A stretch of 64,000 nucleotides of DNA, taken from NCBI GenBank assembly GCA_022606425.2, contig JAHDVF020000251.1:496001-560000 (forward strand), given 5' to 3'. The position numbers and the translations under genes are program-made. The notes beneath the pieces are model-generated. The model did not search any database and was not told the DNA's origin. It saw only the letters and a program-made list of their open reading frames with translations. Below, in pieces: positions 33,546 through 46,200 of this stretch; positions within the stretch are counted from its first letter, which is position 1, and each line of letters begins with the position of its first letter. The stretch is from Lepidostoma basale. Taxonomy: Eukaryota; Arthropoda; Insecta; Trichoptera; Lepidostomatidae.

Positions 33546-34048
33546 TTTTATTAATTGTAAACACAAATCAGAGTTTATTTTTTTTACATGTAACTGTTTT
33601 ATTACTTCTCCGTGGATAGCTATCTAAACTATTTTATAACGAATGTCGTTTAAAGTGATAAAAATTTATGTCACGGCTGCTAGAAGAATTCGCCATAAAT
33701 CTCTCGACATAAAAAGGGTTTAATCTTAATCTTTGTTTTAATATTTTGGTTACTTTTCTTCCGCTGAGATCAGAAGCCCCGATTTCCTAACTGCGATCCG
33801 GGAATATTTCAAGAACAAACCACTCAACTGCCAAAAGTCACGCGGCTGAAGAAAAAAAAGCATATCTGACAAAATGAGCGTTCACGGCTCGGCAACTGTT
33901 TTGTTCTGGCTAAATGCCAACCAATGGGGTCCCTCCCCAGGGCTCCCCAAATAATACATTTCCCTTCGATGCACCGAACGTAATTCATAACCAACGACAA
34001 AAATAAATTAAATTTGGAAGAAGAATGTATAACACGTTAATATTATCA

Positions 34049-34293
34049 ATTAATATGAATAAAAACGTCTGTTTTCTAGAAGTTTTATTATAATTTACGT
34101 GAATGACATGTTTCGTCTGTCTAAGGCATTATCAAATGTGACGAGTGTACATATGATAATGCCTTAGACAGGCGAAACATGTCATTCACATAACTTATAA
34201 TAAAACTTCTAGAAAACAGACGTTCATTCGTATTAATTAATTTAATATGGAGTTTTACATAATTGTTCAAGAAACAATAAATACAGTAAACAT
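34049..34293. repeat. Type b palindrome, well preserved, with two hammerhead-like cores
   Basis: Arms of about 85 bp. The minus-strand core is at 34135-34104 and the plus-strand core at 34152-34183: TGATAA, a GCCT/AGGC hairpin, GAAAC, AT, GTC. The right flank continues into AATATGGAGTTTTACAT. Confidence 0.9.
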
Positions 34294-34472
34294 CCACTTT
34301 ATTTATTAAAAATGTTTATAAATAAAAATATTTCATAACATATTTTGGATGTGACCTCCATCTTCAGGTGTAAATATAATTACTATATAAATACCCGAGG
34401 ATGGATGGATCTTTGAAACATATTGTGATATATTTGTTTACAAAAATATTTAATAAATAAAGTGGATATTGC
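34283..34472. repeat. Palindromic repeat adjoining the type b copy
   Basis: Inverted arms end in ATCCACTTTATTTATT and AATAAATAAAGTGGAT. Cores are decayed: CTGAAGA with a TGGA/TCCA stem on the minus strand, and CCGAGGA with GAAAC on the plus strand. The AATAAAGTGGA ending matches other palindrome families. Confidence 0.75.
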
Positions 34473-34828
34473 AGTTTTTCAAATTTTCCTTCTAAATAAA
34501 CAATGGAATTCCACTGTTCTAACACATTAACCTTCAATATTTTTAAAATTCTGTATGTATATATGTACACATCGGAAATGTCACAATATTATTATTTGAA
34601 TATATACGAAAGTATAATACATTATAGAAAAATACTTCCGATGGCACTATCACGATAAGAAATGACCAATTTAGCAATTTCAATAGAGGGAATTATTTAT
34701 TAAAGCTACAATACAGTCACATAAAAACCAAATTTCACGAAACACACACATTTTAACACATGTATCATAATAAAGTTGAATACTAAACAGCATATTTTAT
34801 CAATAAGATCTAGTTAAACCATGCTGAC

Positions 34829-35020
34829 ATTTAAATAACTTTGGAAAAACATTGTACCTTCTTTGCACCTTTCACAAACATGTTTAGGGACACATATTTC
34901 CCTTATTTGTCGAAGAAGGGATGTGTCTCAAAACATGTTTGTGAAAGGTGCAAAAAAGTGTCGTGAAAAACAATGTTTTCTAAAAGTTATTCAAATGTGA
35001 ATCCACAACAAAAGTGATGG
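34829..35020. repeat. Type f palindrome
   Basis: Arms contain CACCTTTCACAAACATGTTT and its complement. The centre has GTCGAAGAAGGGATGTGTCTC. The right flank AAGTTATTCAAATGTGAATC is shared with 61888-61930. Confidence 0.85.
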
Positions 35021-35505
35021 CGAATATAGAAGACATGCTGACATTTTAACATAGGTATATTTATGAACTAGTAAGTCTATAGATATAATCAATATGTCAT
35101 ATTATATTATAAAATGAATATCGCCAAAAGGGATATAAACAAATGTGTTAAAGTATCATTACGTTCAAACATTAAAAGCACGAGTAAGGCTTTTAGTTGC
35201 GATAAAGGGGTAGCTAATACGTGAGCCCCCATTAAAGAAAGTTAGGGGCATTTTAATACTGCCAGTAAGGAGGTGGAGTTGGGACAGTATGTCAAATCAC
35301 GCAAGGCTGTGGAGCGAAATCGATTGGATAGTTAAAGAAGTTGGAAAACAAATGCGTTTAAATATGTAATGCACCCCTGTCTACTGGAAATCAATACACA
35401 CGGTGAGCGTTCGCTTGGGTCTAAATTCGATGCATTTTCGCTGTACGGGAATAGGAAGAAAATAATTGAAAATAGAAAATCACATTCAAACCTCGATATC
35501 ATATG
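35021..35505. other. Gene-free stretch
   Basis: AT-rich intergenic sequence. No repeat or ORF of note. Confidence 0.4.
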
Positions 35506-36094
35506 CAGTAAAACCTTGATATAACGGACCCCTATTTAACAAACTTCGGATATAACGGACAAAAAATCCGGTCAAATGAATAACATTAAAAACGTCCTGT
35601 TAATATTATATTTATATGCTTAAATTTAAGTGTCACCGCATGTAAACAATTTTTAGCGGCCATGATAATCATGTCATACATCTAGCACTAGAATTTGAGA
35701 CATAACTCCTAGGATGGAAATAAAGATGGTGAAAAAGAAGAAACAACACTGACAAAAATGAAGTTATCAGTGGTAATATCACATTTCGATGATGTAATAA
35801 CATTTTTTGACTATTCGTCAGATAATGAAGTTCAACTTTTATATACGCATTTTCGTAATTTTAGAGAGTTGATTATAAAAAAACAATAAACTTCAAAAGT
35901 GCAAACAAAAGTTGGTTCCTTTTTTAAAGAAGGATTACCGAAAGCAAGCGCGTCGATATCAAACAGTAACGCCAGTGTACATATTTTCAAAAAAGCTTTT
36001 TGTTTTATTTTTAAATTTATTTTTATATAACGGACATTTGGCTTTAACGGACACCTCCTGACCCCAATTAGTCCGCAATATCGAGGTTTTACTG
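35506..36094 (+). mobile_element. Tigger/pogo-type DNA transposon relic
   Basis: The ends CAGTAAAACCTTGATATAAC and, at the right, TATCGAGGTTTTACTG are inverted repeats of the Tigger/pogo style, and TAACGGAC recurs at both subterminal regions. TA follows the right end; the left flank has TG, probably a mutated TA. The interior keeps only the end of a transposase. Confidence 0.8.
35725..35935 (+). pseudogene. C-terminal remnant of a Tigger-like transposase
   Basis: One frame reads MKLSVVISHFDDVITFFDYS, then SDNEVQLLYTHFRNFRELII, a stop, and VQTKVGSFFKE. This resembles the tail of Tigger transposases. The catalytic core is missing. Confidence 0.65.
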
Positions 36095-36208
36095 TACTCG
36101 TATTTGGCTTGCACTAAAACAATGAAACCACTGTTTGTTCCATATTAAAAAACGAAAAAAAAAAGTGTTTTTATCAATTAAAATTCAACGTTAAAATATT
36201 GCGGTGTA

Positions 36209-36372
36209 CCGGGTGGTGGTCTATGGGACAGATCGTTTGACTCTAAATTCGGGGGATTTAGGTTTAAGCCTGGACATGACCCGATTCTTTCGTCACAATA
36301 ATGAGCTATTTTTCTGCTAATATTGGAGACTTGAAAATAAAATCTAACACTATTGATTTAAATCCTTGGTGT
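36209..36372 (+). mobile_element. tRNA-derived SINE, family 2
   Basis: GGTGGTGGTCTATGGGACAG (box A-like) and TTTAGGTTTAAGCCTGG (box B-like) are followed by a body with ATAATGAGCTATTTT and a TTGAAAATAAAATC tail. Copies on the minus strand lie at 54886-55026 and 55563-55687. Confidence 0.65.
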
Positions 36373-36837
36373 TAGTCTTTTTTAAACTGATTTTCCACCT
36401 TCACTATATAAATTTATTTTCAGAATACTTCGTAGCTATATGAAACATTTTACAATATTGATGTTAGTATTGTGATTGAAAAGTTCATTGTAAATAATGA
36501 AAATAAAAAGTTCTCATTATAATAAACACATTATTCAATGTAATAACCTGTTCTAGTACCGACGCGGTCATCATCTTCTGGAGTTAGTTGCCACTAAAAA
36601 TAAAATGAAACTGCCAGGACGCCATTTCGTAGGGTAAAGGGTAAGCGGAAAGGATAAAAGCTACACTTTTATATCCTGGCATAATTCGCTGATTTCCAGT
36701 AAGAGGGCAAATGAATTCAAATGTTATTATTAAATCTATTAATTTAATATTAACGCTGTTCTTATACGTATCACAATCTCATAAAAAAGTATTAATAAAT
36801 TGTGATACAACACCTGATGATACCAACACAGATTGGC

Positions 36838-37245
36838 GAAACAGAATTGGTAGTAGGGCTACGATGGAGTATGCTTTGCTGAAGAGTATGCCCTTAACAA
36901 ATATCATAATGCGCCATGTTGCAACAACACCAGCAACACTATTACCAAGTCCAACTCTCTAGCGTCCTCGAGGGTCTTTCAGTCCCAGCGAACCCCGGGC
37001 AATGTGACCACTGTCATAGCAGATAGTGCTGAGCGCCATAAAACTGGATTTCCCCAGCTAAGCGAAGGATCCAGGAGGACAGAAAATCCTCCAGAGAAGG
37101 GGAAACCACCCTGGGCAAACTCTCAATGACATCACTATGAACCTTCTGGCACAGGACAGAGAGGCCTACGCCAGGGTGATAGCCGACGTCGGGAGAACCT
37201 GACATGGCACTCCAAGAAGAAGATAAAGAGAGCTCCAACAACCAA
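36838..37245 (+). mobile_element. LINE-like repeat, fourth family, copy 2
   Basis: Collinear with 29283-29700. The end reads like QDREAYARVIADVGRT followed by a stop and A-rich GAAGAAGA, as in a LINE C-terminus. Confidence 0.5.
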
Positions 37246-38640
37246 ATCACTCAAGTCGAATAGTTAGACACAGGATTACAAGACAACGTATGAGGTTGCA
37301 TCATGAATGTTCGCCGCATAGGAGATAGCGACTTATTTGACTGCACTTAGCGACACGCAAATATAGTTATCGGCGGTCGCCCATTTCTATTATTACACGC
37401 GGATACGATTCATTCACCAGAGTAAAAGGGGTTATAATCAATTGAGAGGCTGCAACATAACAGATAGTGAAATGATGTTACTTTTCTATTAGACGGTATA
37501 TGAAACTTTGCATTCGTTTGAACCCGCTGGGTCCGGTAATAAACTCAACTCAATATTGTAGAGCTTTTAAAAATAATAATAGAGAAATTTATTTATTTAT
37601 TGATCATTTATCAAGTTCATTGTTTTAATACCTCCCAACTGGGGTAACCCGTTCTATATAATCTCTTCAAGAAAATGCCTGGATGCGGATCACTCAGGAT
37701 AGAAGGGAGTGGAAAATACAAGAGAAGGCCTACGTCCAGAAGTGGACGGCCACAACACGCTGAAGAAGAAGAAGAAGATGTGGACATTCTCCAAATGACC
37801 TATACGTCCTTTAAGGAACATATAGGTACATACCACAATTACTAATATTGTTTTATTTTATTTTAATTGTTTTATTTTAACATGTATTTTATATGTATGT
37901 AAAATGTATACAGTAATAGGGTTCAAAAGACATGTTGTATACAAAAAAAAAGATATAATCTCAATACAAAAACATATAATAAATGAACAAGGGGAACAAA
38001 GATTATCTAAACGTGTATTATTTAAAAAATAATTGCCTTATATGATACATTTACACCATTTTAACACTTTTTACTTATTTAAAAAAAATCATACTGCATT
38101 CAAACCTACCTTTTTGTATTGTCTCTGAAGTAACATATTTTTTGTATGTGTCTATTGTCATATCTTGTGGGTGGTTTAAGGAAACTTAACACAATAATAC
38201 TAATTTAAACATATTATTATTTGGTTATCAAATTGATGAAATAGCGCCCACTTTAGAATCATGGAATTCCAATACATTACACGAAAATTTATTCGTGATT
38301 ATTACACAAATCACAGGTAAAACATGTGTAAAAATTATCGTATTTCAACACACAAATTATTTGAATAATCCACGCTCAGACAATTAAAACTATTTAGGAG
38401 TACGAAGAATACGATCGGACTGGTCTAACAATCGGAGCCAATCACAAAAGAGATCGTGACGTCAGATGCACGTCACGCGTGGCACGCGACTGATGTATCG
38501 TTATGCAAGATGACGAAACATCAAACCCCATAAAATATCGTGATTTTAAAATACGAGTACGAAGGTTGTCTATAGTAAGATGCAGGAGATTTGAATGGAC
38601 AGTATTTTTAAATAAGAAATGTCGGCTTTGTAAAACGTGA
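37246..38640. other. Mostly gene-free; one LINE end
   Basis: 37668-37775 on the plus strand is a family B LINE end (AGTGGACGGCCACAACACGC plus GAAGAAG). The rest is AT-rich without recognised structure. Confidence 0.45.
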
Positions 38641-38654
38641 TTTTAGAGACAGAT

Positions 38655-39000
38655 AGATTTTGTTTTTTGAATGTATACAAATACTTGTAGACAAATACTG
38701 GATTTTTACCCATTTTGGGTTAATCATTTTTACAAATAATCTTAATAGATGGCGCTAGTGTTGATTGACCTGAAAAATGTGAAGTTATATAACATAGTAG
38801 CATATATACAACTTCCAAAAAAAATTGTCATACGTGGTGGTCGTAAGAAAGGCGGAATGGGGATGTTGTTAACATAAAATGATCACTTCACCCAACCAAT
38901 GACAGGTCATTAGTCCTGTAAACGCCTTGACCACCATATTCTGTTCCTAGAAAAAAAAATTACATCTTCGTCTCTATTGAGATACAATTAATCCTTAAAA
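38655..39000. repeat. Type g repeat, single arm
   Basis: Runs from ATGTATACAAATACTTGTAG to CTCTATTGAGATACAATTAA and shares the ordered phrases of the type g family, with the internal part shortened. Confidence 0.8.
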
Positions 39001-39424
39001 AACAGATAAATTTATTTAAAATAAAATTAATTTTTCACACACACGGAAATGTTTAATTAAGAATCGTTTCACATCAAATAAATCCACGTGGAAATCTTAC
39101 ATCAAAAATATGATAATATATGTGTATTCCTAATTTAAGATAGGCGATAAATAATAAAGTTAGTATCAGTTAGACGTGACTCGAATGTGATTTTCTAATG
39201 CCTGAATAAATAGTGAAAAAGCAAAAGTGTGTAGTCCGGCACTTATACACAAATAGTCTCCTAATAGATAAGCGCCACAACTGATATTACTAAACGCGTT
39301 TCCGATAACGTTCAGGTTGGTAGGTTTTGTATGCCATTTATTAGTAACATAATGAAAGCTACGAAATACGCAGCCACTGTCTAGTAGAAAAGTTATATTT
39401 ATAAAAATAAAAATAAAAAATCTC

Positions 39425-39570
39425 AGAGCTAATGATTTTACCGAAATCTCTTGATAGAGGTTAATTTTAAAAAGGCCACACTGGACAGATTAGTCTGTCG
39501 ATGCCAGCTAGTCAGGTGAAATCGGTCGCTGTCGAAATAAAGACAAAAGTGAAAGTAGTGAAAAGTTAAA
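39425..39570. repeat. Type d palindrome, partial
   Basis: CGAAATCTCTTGATAGAGG, then CTGTCGATGCCAGCTAG, GAAATCGGTC, and GAAATAAAGACAAAAGTGAA as in the 51031 copy. The first arm is lost. Confidence 0.7.
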
Positions 39571-42295
39571 TACCATTGATTATTTAATTATTATAAAATT
39601 TATTGAAAAAATGGGTAGTGAATTGTCCGTTAAAAATTGTCGCGTCAAACATAAGCTTATCCACAAAATATTCTACTATGAAAGAAGAATAAAGGTGGAG
39701 AAAATGAAAACTCTTATAGAAATGTGTAATGGTAGAAATATAATGACGTGTCGTGGCGTGTTGTGATGCACCCCAATGGTATCGGAACCAGACATATTGT
39801 ATGGTTAGAACCACATGATGTTTCTGCCTTAACCATTGAATAAAATATACTGTCAAATGCCTATTTAAGTAAGTAGAGAACGCTGGGCGGGCGAAAGCGT
39901 TATGAATAAACTAATGGAAGGAAACACAAATACGCTATAGACACATGGAAGGAATAAATGTCAAAAAAGGTGAAGAAATTTTCGCACCATGTTTGAGATC
40001 AAAGAAAAGATGAGCATACATAATCATCTCTACGAACTATCTTCCCTTGTAAAGTTGTACTTTAGCTAATGTGTCTAAGATAAACCTTAGACATTCAAAC
40101 ATTAATTAAAGGAGTGTGATGCTGGGAAATCTATTATTTAAGGGCGCCACCTGTTGTCGAAAGTTTAAGAACTTGGCATTTTTAAGAATCGACCTCTATA
40201 CGAGTATACTGTAACATAAAATAATGGAAAGGATTTCACCGCACAGAGAAATTCCTCACGTTCGCAAAGGATAGTCGGGATAATTCACAGAGACTATTAG
40301 TGAGAAAAACACATTTTTTTTAAATTTTAAACAATATTCGATACATGATATAAATAATCAAAAATATATCCGTCAATTGATTTTTCAGATTATACTGTCA
40401 AAAATATTACGTGGTTGAAAGAAAATAACCTTTCAAATAGTTTGTGCTTATTAGGGGATTTCCGCATTATTTCTATTATTTTTTTACAAATGTGATGTGT
40501 AGGAACTCTAGAAGATATTTTGTATGAATAAGGTAGATAACAAAGGCAGGTAAAAGTTTAATGTTTATTTAGGAACAGTCCACACTCATTTTGTAAGTCA
40601 AATAGAGATATTTAAAAATATCCAGATTTAAATACAAGAAGTAATTCCAAGAAAATAATGAGTTTTGGAAAGTTAACAACAATTAATGCTTTCGATTTAA
40701 AATCGCAGGAATTTGAAAGTTAAAATTTTTACTCCATTAATAAGTCAACTTCATTGATGAGTTTACTCATATTAGAAAATGGTTTGGAAAGCTAATTTCA
40801 AAATTACAAACAACCTGTTTTGAATCAACAAAAGTTTATTTGTACATTTTCCTAGCATATTGTGTGCAGGAAACAATTAAACATGTTTTTTTTTACCTAA
40901 TATTACCAGATCACGAGAAATAAAAAAATAAAAAAATATTATTCCCTGCTGTAGATTTTAATGAATACCCGATAAAAATTCTACTACATAATTAATTCGT
41001 AATTTATAGAAAACGAATTTGTGTAGGTTATTAAGCATGAGATATTTTTTATAGAGAATTAAAGTCAACAGATTTTTTTATATTAATTTTGTAACATCAA
41101 TCTAGGTAAATGGGCGGTACTACTTTGTGTGCCATTGTTTTATTTAATGAAAACACATTTTTTTAGTTAAACCTCGATGTTAGAATTATATTAGAAAATA
41201 TATTATATACTTTTTAAGTAGTTGAAAAATAATATCGCATAAAAATAATTCTTTATTGGAATTTAAGTGTAAAATTTCACGTAGATATTTGGAAAATTCT
41301 CCAGCTTGCTATTGTTAGGAAATACCCGCTGACGATGTGTTAATTGATTTTATATAAATTTTTAAAGAAATGTCAAAAACGCGTCGTTCTTACATTTAGA
41401 TGTGCAGTGAAATTTCTATTCAGTAATATTTCAAATGAATCTTGAGTTTCTAAATTTTTCGTAATTTTGGATCACCGTGTACACAATTTCATTAGTTCGG
41501 GTGGAATATGTCGACCTCCCGCACGTCACGATGTTCCAAGCCTATCAAATAGCAGTCCAGCTGGTTTATTACATCGATTCTAAGTGAATGTGACAAAATA
41601 TTAACTAATTAGACAGGTTAATTAACTCGTTATGAATCAGAGATATTTCAGTGATAGCTATGATCATAAACGTGTCACTTTTGTAAGTTATTGGTAACCG
41701 TTGCTCATAAGGTTTTGCAAACAAGTAATAACAAATATGATATTTTTGATAAACTTTAAACATTTTTGGCATTTACACTGTGGAATTCCATAACGATGTT
41801 GATTTTAAATTCGCAAACATGATGTTGGCCATTTTTAATGTATTAAAATCGTGATTTATGTATAAATTAAAACAGTGTTACTCATATCTCAATATTTTTC
41901 TCGAGATATTTCGAAGGTATGCTCTTCTCTAGACGTTCCATCGTCTGGAGAATTTAATAAACGTTTAAAAAAAGTTAGACAGAAAACAATGGGGATAAAA
42001 TAACAAAAGAGAAAATGGACTTTTCTCTTGTTTGTTAAATCATAATTACGGAATCTCACAGTGTTAACGTCTCGACTTTATTAAAACTTGTATTTTGCGT
42101 GATGATTAAATTCAATTAAATGTTGAGAATAAGTTCGTAACTGTGATCAGTGTGAATAAAAAGCGTTGGAGATAAATTTCTAATAAAGAATATGCCTTCC
42201 AGCAAAAAAATCCTAGACAAAGACATGGCTATGTCTTGTAGATTCCTCTTCGATCGATATTTTGGAGATCTTTTCAGTTTAAATCTTCAGTATCT
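39571..42295. other. Long gene-free stretch
   Basis: About 2.7 kb of AT-rich sequence. The only hint of structure is at 41885-41945, where CCAGACGATGGAACG and CGAAATATCTCGAG on the minus strand resemble palindrome centres. No gene was seen. Confidence 0.4.
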
Positions 42296-42660
42296 TAACT
42301 AACTAACCATCACGCCATTTCCCCAGATGGGTAGGCAGAGAGGATGGATCGCAACAATGCTATGTCCTGGCATACCTCTTGGGCTTTCTCTACATTCATT
42401 CATCGTACCATGCACGCACATCGATTATTCCGACTTCTAATGTGGCCGCCGTTTAGTAATTGATTAATTTGGTCATGCCATGTTTCCTCGGTCGTCCTCG
42501 GCTCCTTTTTCCACTCACGCTGCTTGCGTACAACTTTTTAATTATTCTACTCTCATCCATTCGTTCCATATGTCCAAACCATCTCAGGGATCCTTTTTTA
42601 ATTTTATCCATGGTGCAGTCATCTGCCTTACATTTCTTTCAATATCTTAGGGTGACATAT
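42296..42660 (-). mobile_element. RTE-like LINE 3' end (family A)
   Basis: Starts TAACTAACTAACCATCACGC (complement of the TTAG tail) and extends 360 bp into the RT tail. Confidence 0.8.
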
Positions 42661-43549
42661 TCGCAGGGAAAAACTATTGTACATATAATATATTATTTTC
42701 ATAATGTATTAGCCGCAATTAAAAAATTACTCGGAGTATACAAGCCCTCGCCATCTCAAATCACCATTAAAATCATTTAATAATAAATATGTTTCCTTTT
42801 TCATTATTATTATTATTACATTTTGACAAATACCTGGTCATTTTATTAAAAATGGAGAGAGTACAAAAGATTGATTTGTTTTATATTGAAACGTTAGTAG
42901 ATCAATGAAAACACTGAATTGATTGATACCCGCATCTTCCCGCTTCGTCTAATCATTAAGAGGTCGTTCGCTTTGATGCCACGGGGTTCGTATCTCAAAT
43001 AACTATTAACATAACAGGATAAAGCACGTGTTTTACAATAATTTGGCGTTTGAATATTACACCGTGAATGCATTTATTACACATATATTGGAGTCCTCAT
43101 GGGACCATGTTTCAGGCTATTATTAACAAGGAGAGAAGATTTTATGATGATTGGTGCCTATTTCTGACCCCTTTGACGGGAGCCCCGTCATGTGTCTAAC
43201 ATTCTATATTTAAACCCATTCCAGAACTGTTTGAGTCAGGAGACAATGTTCAGACCAGCACGTGGAAAAGGACAGACAAACCAGGTTGGAATTTAGCGAA
43301 ACGATATTCCCGGTGCGTTTACTAAATATACGAAACATAAGAATGATTGGAAAGAGGTTATAAATTAAGTGAAAAGATTAAATAAACCCAGGAATATACC
43401 AATAGAAAAATGATATTTATAGAAATTGTTAACCAGTAAATATTTGGATTTTTTTAAGGTTAACAAACGCATAAATATACATGTATAGTTAAGCTTTATG
43501 AAATTAAAAGAAAGCTTATATACACTACATAAATAAGGCATGATCAGAA

Positions 43550-43848
43550 TCATCATCAGCCGTCTGTCATCCACTGCTGAACGTTGGCCTCTCCCAAAGC
43601 ACGCCACCGCCCCCTATCCATTGCCGCTCTCATCCATCCATGTCCAGCAATCCTCTTCAGATCGTCGGTCTAGCGGGCAGGGGGACGTCAAACTCTACGG
43701 AATCCTGTACGCGGTCTCCACTCCAAAAGCGCGTGCATGACACGATGTTAGAATGTTGAGGAAGCGAGAGAAATATGTCAGGAAAGAAAAGTGTGGCAGT
43801 CCATTCTTTCTGCCTACTCCTTTGAGGAGACGGCGTGATAGTTAGTAA
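43550..43848. mobile_element. Family B LINE fragment abutting a family A LINE end
   Basis: 43550-43727 is family B on the minus strand (GTCATCCACTGCTGAACG). 43728-43848 is family A on the plus strand ending GAGACGGCGTGATAG. The joint at about 43728 is abrupt. Confidence 0.65.
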
Positions 43849-44202
43849 TAATCACAAGAGACAGAATGGTTTCCCTTCTTCGTGTTTCAATAGTCGACGG
43901 GACAGGATGATTCCGCTATTAGGTAAAGGGATCTGTAGAGCTCTGGCGGTAAGCCAAATACGAAATGAAGGGTACTCCAGGGACTAGGGTTTATCCTTTA
44001 AAATGCGATTAAAATATACAAACACGACAATTTACACGACATTATAGAAGTATCCAAAATCATATATAAAAAACACATTTAAAATAACAGCTGAAACATA
44101 CAGAGTGAAATAAAGACTATTAACAAATGTATTGCCAAATTATAGAAATAATTCAGTTTTCCAACAGTTTCTACTGTTTACGATTTATACAATATAATAC
44201 AA
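43849..44202. other. Gene-free stretch
   Basis: No recognised gene or repeat. Confidence 0.4.
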
Positions 44203-44425
44203 ACCATCACGCCGTTTCCCCGCAAAAGGGTAAGCAGAGAGAATGGACCGCCACACTACTCTATCCTGGCAAACCTCTCTAGCTTCCTACACATTCATAC
44301 AACGAGTCATACACGCACGTCGATTTCTAACATGGCCAACCTTCAAAATTTGATTAATTTGGTCATGTCATGTTTTCCTCGGTCTGCCTCGACTCCGTAC
44401 CCCATTTACATCATTAACGTAAGGA
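44203..44425 (-). mobile_element. RTE-like LINE 3' end (family A)
   Basis: CATCACGCCGTTTCCCCGCA to CGTACCCCATTTACATC, closely similar to the 16758 copy. Confidence 0.8.
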
Positions 44426-45100
44426 CTTAAAAAATATATCAAAACATATCAACAAACATTTTTTTTCTAGCCGTCTTGTCATTTTAAAGCATACATGCAT
44501 ACTTAACTCATTTTTAGATTACATGATGAACTCGAATATCTCTTAACTGAAATGGCACAGAATTCTTTCAAACCATATACACAGAGCGTGTAATTAGGTT
44601 AATGAAAAACAAACAGCCAAACCCCTAAATCTATTAATTTATTAGCGCACACGATGTTACGTTTTTGGACAAAAAATTGTGGGTAACTGATAAGGCTAAT
44701 ATTGTCACTTCAAATTGTAGGGTAATTAAGTATCGGAGCGTTGCGTGCTGGAAATGGATTCGAATGAAATATTAATACGGGAGACGAAATTATTATGTAC
44801 CCGCATAATTTGAATATTCAGAGGCGATATTGTTTGGAAAACAAATTTAATGATTGCCTTAAGAACCAATACCGTCAATTACATTACACTCTACAAAAGC
44901 GGGTAATTTTACCAGAATAATAACATAAAATTTGCATGTACTAAGTATGAATATAAATTGGACTTTATTTTTTTAATTGGCGGGGAATCCAATTAAAATT
45001 AATACTTTTAATTGTTGAGAAATGTGATAAATAAGATATGATATTGCATAACTTTATGCAAAGAGAATAAATTTGAGTAAACAATATAATTGTTACAATA
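44426..45100. other. Gene-free stretch
   Basis: AT-rich; nothing recognised. Confidence 0.4.
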
Positions 45101-45220
45101 ATAATAATAATAATTAGGCTTATTTGTATAGCGCCGTTTTCGGGAAAAGCTCACCTCAAGGGTGCTTATTAATGATATTTACATAATTTTACAAATCTTG
45201 ACAAAACACAACGTTTAAAT

Positions 45221-45643
45221 CAGAGTTTCCCAAACTTTTTTTGCCCTGTAGACCCCTTGCCGATTTCTTCTATTTTTTTTTCTAATTTGAGAAAATCGGA
45301 ACAGGTGTGGCGACATTCTCAAAATGTGTGAAGTCGCGACAGCTGTTCCAATTTTCACAAATGAGCAAATAAAAAGGTCGACAACGAATTCTGGCTTATT
45401 TTCCCCGAAGTTTTTTCGTTGTCGACCTTTTTTTTTCTCATTTGGGAAAATCGGAACAGTTGTCGCGACGTTCACTTTTTGATAATGTCGCGACAACTGT
45501 TCCGATTTTCGCAAATGAACAAAAAAAAAGTCAATTTATTTGAACCATCTCGTGGACCCCAATTTACATCTCATAGAGCCCCATTTTTTTCCAATTGTCG
45601 TAGATCCCTTGCATGTCGAAATCGACCCCTTTGGGAACCATTG
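45221..45643. mobile_element. hAT-type non-autonomous element with 8-bp target duplication and three internal hairpins
   Basis: The ends CAGAGTTTCCCAAAC and TTTGGGAACCATTG are inverted repeats of hAT type. GTTTAAAT duplicates exactly on both sides (45213-45220, 45644-45651). Inside are a hairpin at 45291-45357, one at 45367-45433 (GTCGACAACGAA arms) and one at 45445-45510 (CGGAACAGTTGTCGCGAC arms). No transposase. Confidence 0.85.
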
Positions 45644-45724
45644 GTTTAAATAAACCCATTGTCTGTGGGTATATTTAATTACTACACGTGGCTGAAAAAC
45701 AATTATAACACTTAACTGTAATAA

Positions 45725-46200
45725 AAATATGTCGTATCTCAATAGAGACGAAGATGTAAATTGTTTTTTTTTTTTTGGAAACAGAATTGGTTGGGTTAAG
45801 CGATCGCTCTATGTTAACAACATTCCCCATATCGCCGTTCTTACGACCACCACGTCTGCCAAATTTTTGAAAGATGTATATATGCTACTATGCTGAGACA
45901 CACTTCACATTTTAGGTCAATCTACACTAGCGCCATCTATTAAGAATATATGTAAGTATTAAGCAGAAATCTTTATTAATGCAATGTGAAAGGCTTCGCA
46001 ACTATCATACATTGCTAGACAACGACTGGAGATCCAATCTCCAATTTTTATGCTTTTAATTTGGACCAGTTTTTATACAAATTGATTTTTGAATGTATAC
46101 ATATAGGTACATGTAGAAAAATACTGGATTTTACCCACTGCGGGTTAATAATTTTTAAGGATTAATTGTATCTCAATAGAGACGAAGATGTAAATTGTTT
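45725..46200. repeat. Type g repeat, long copy in reverse orientation
   Basis: TATCTCAATAGAGACGAAGA occurs at both ends (45734 and 46169) in direct orientation, 435 bp apart, like short terminal direct repeats. The interior matches the other type g copies. Confidence 0.75.

Noticed and set aside
41885..41945. Another hammerhead-like centre (CCAGACGATGGAACG ... CGAAATATCTCGAG)
   Set aside because: I could not draw a stem II next to GAAA or find a GUC; left as a resemblance only.
45215..45514. 99-aa minus-strand ORF with repeated FSQ(I/M)xxKN phrases
   Set aside because: The repetition is produced by the hairpins of the hAT-type element.
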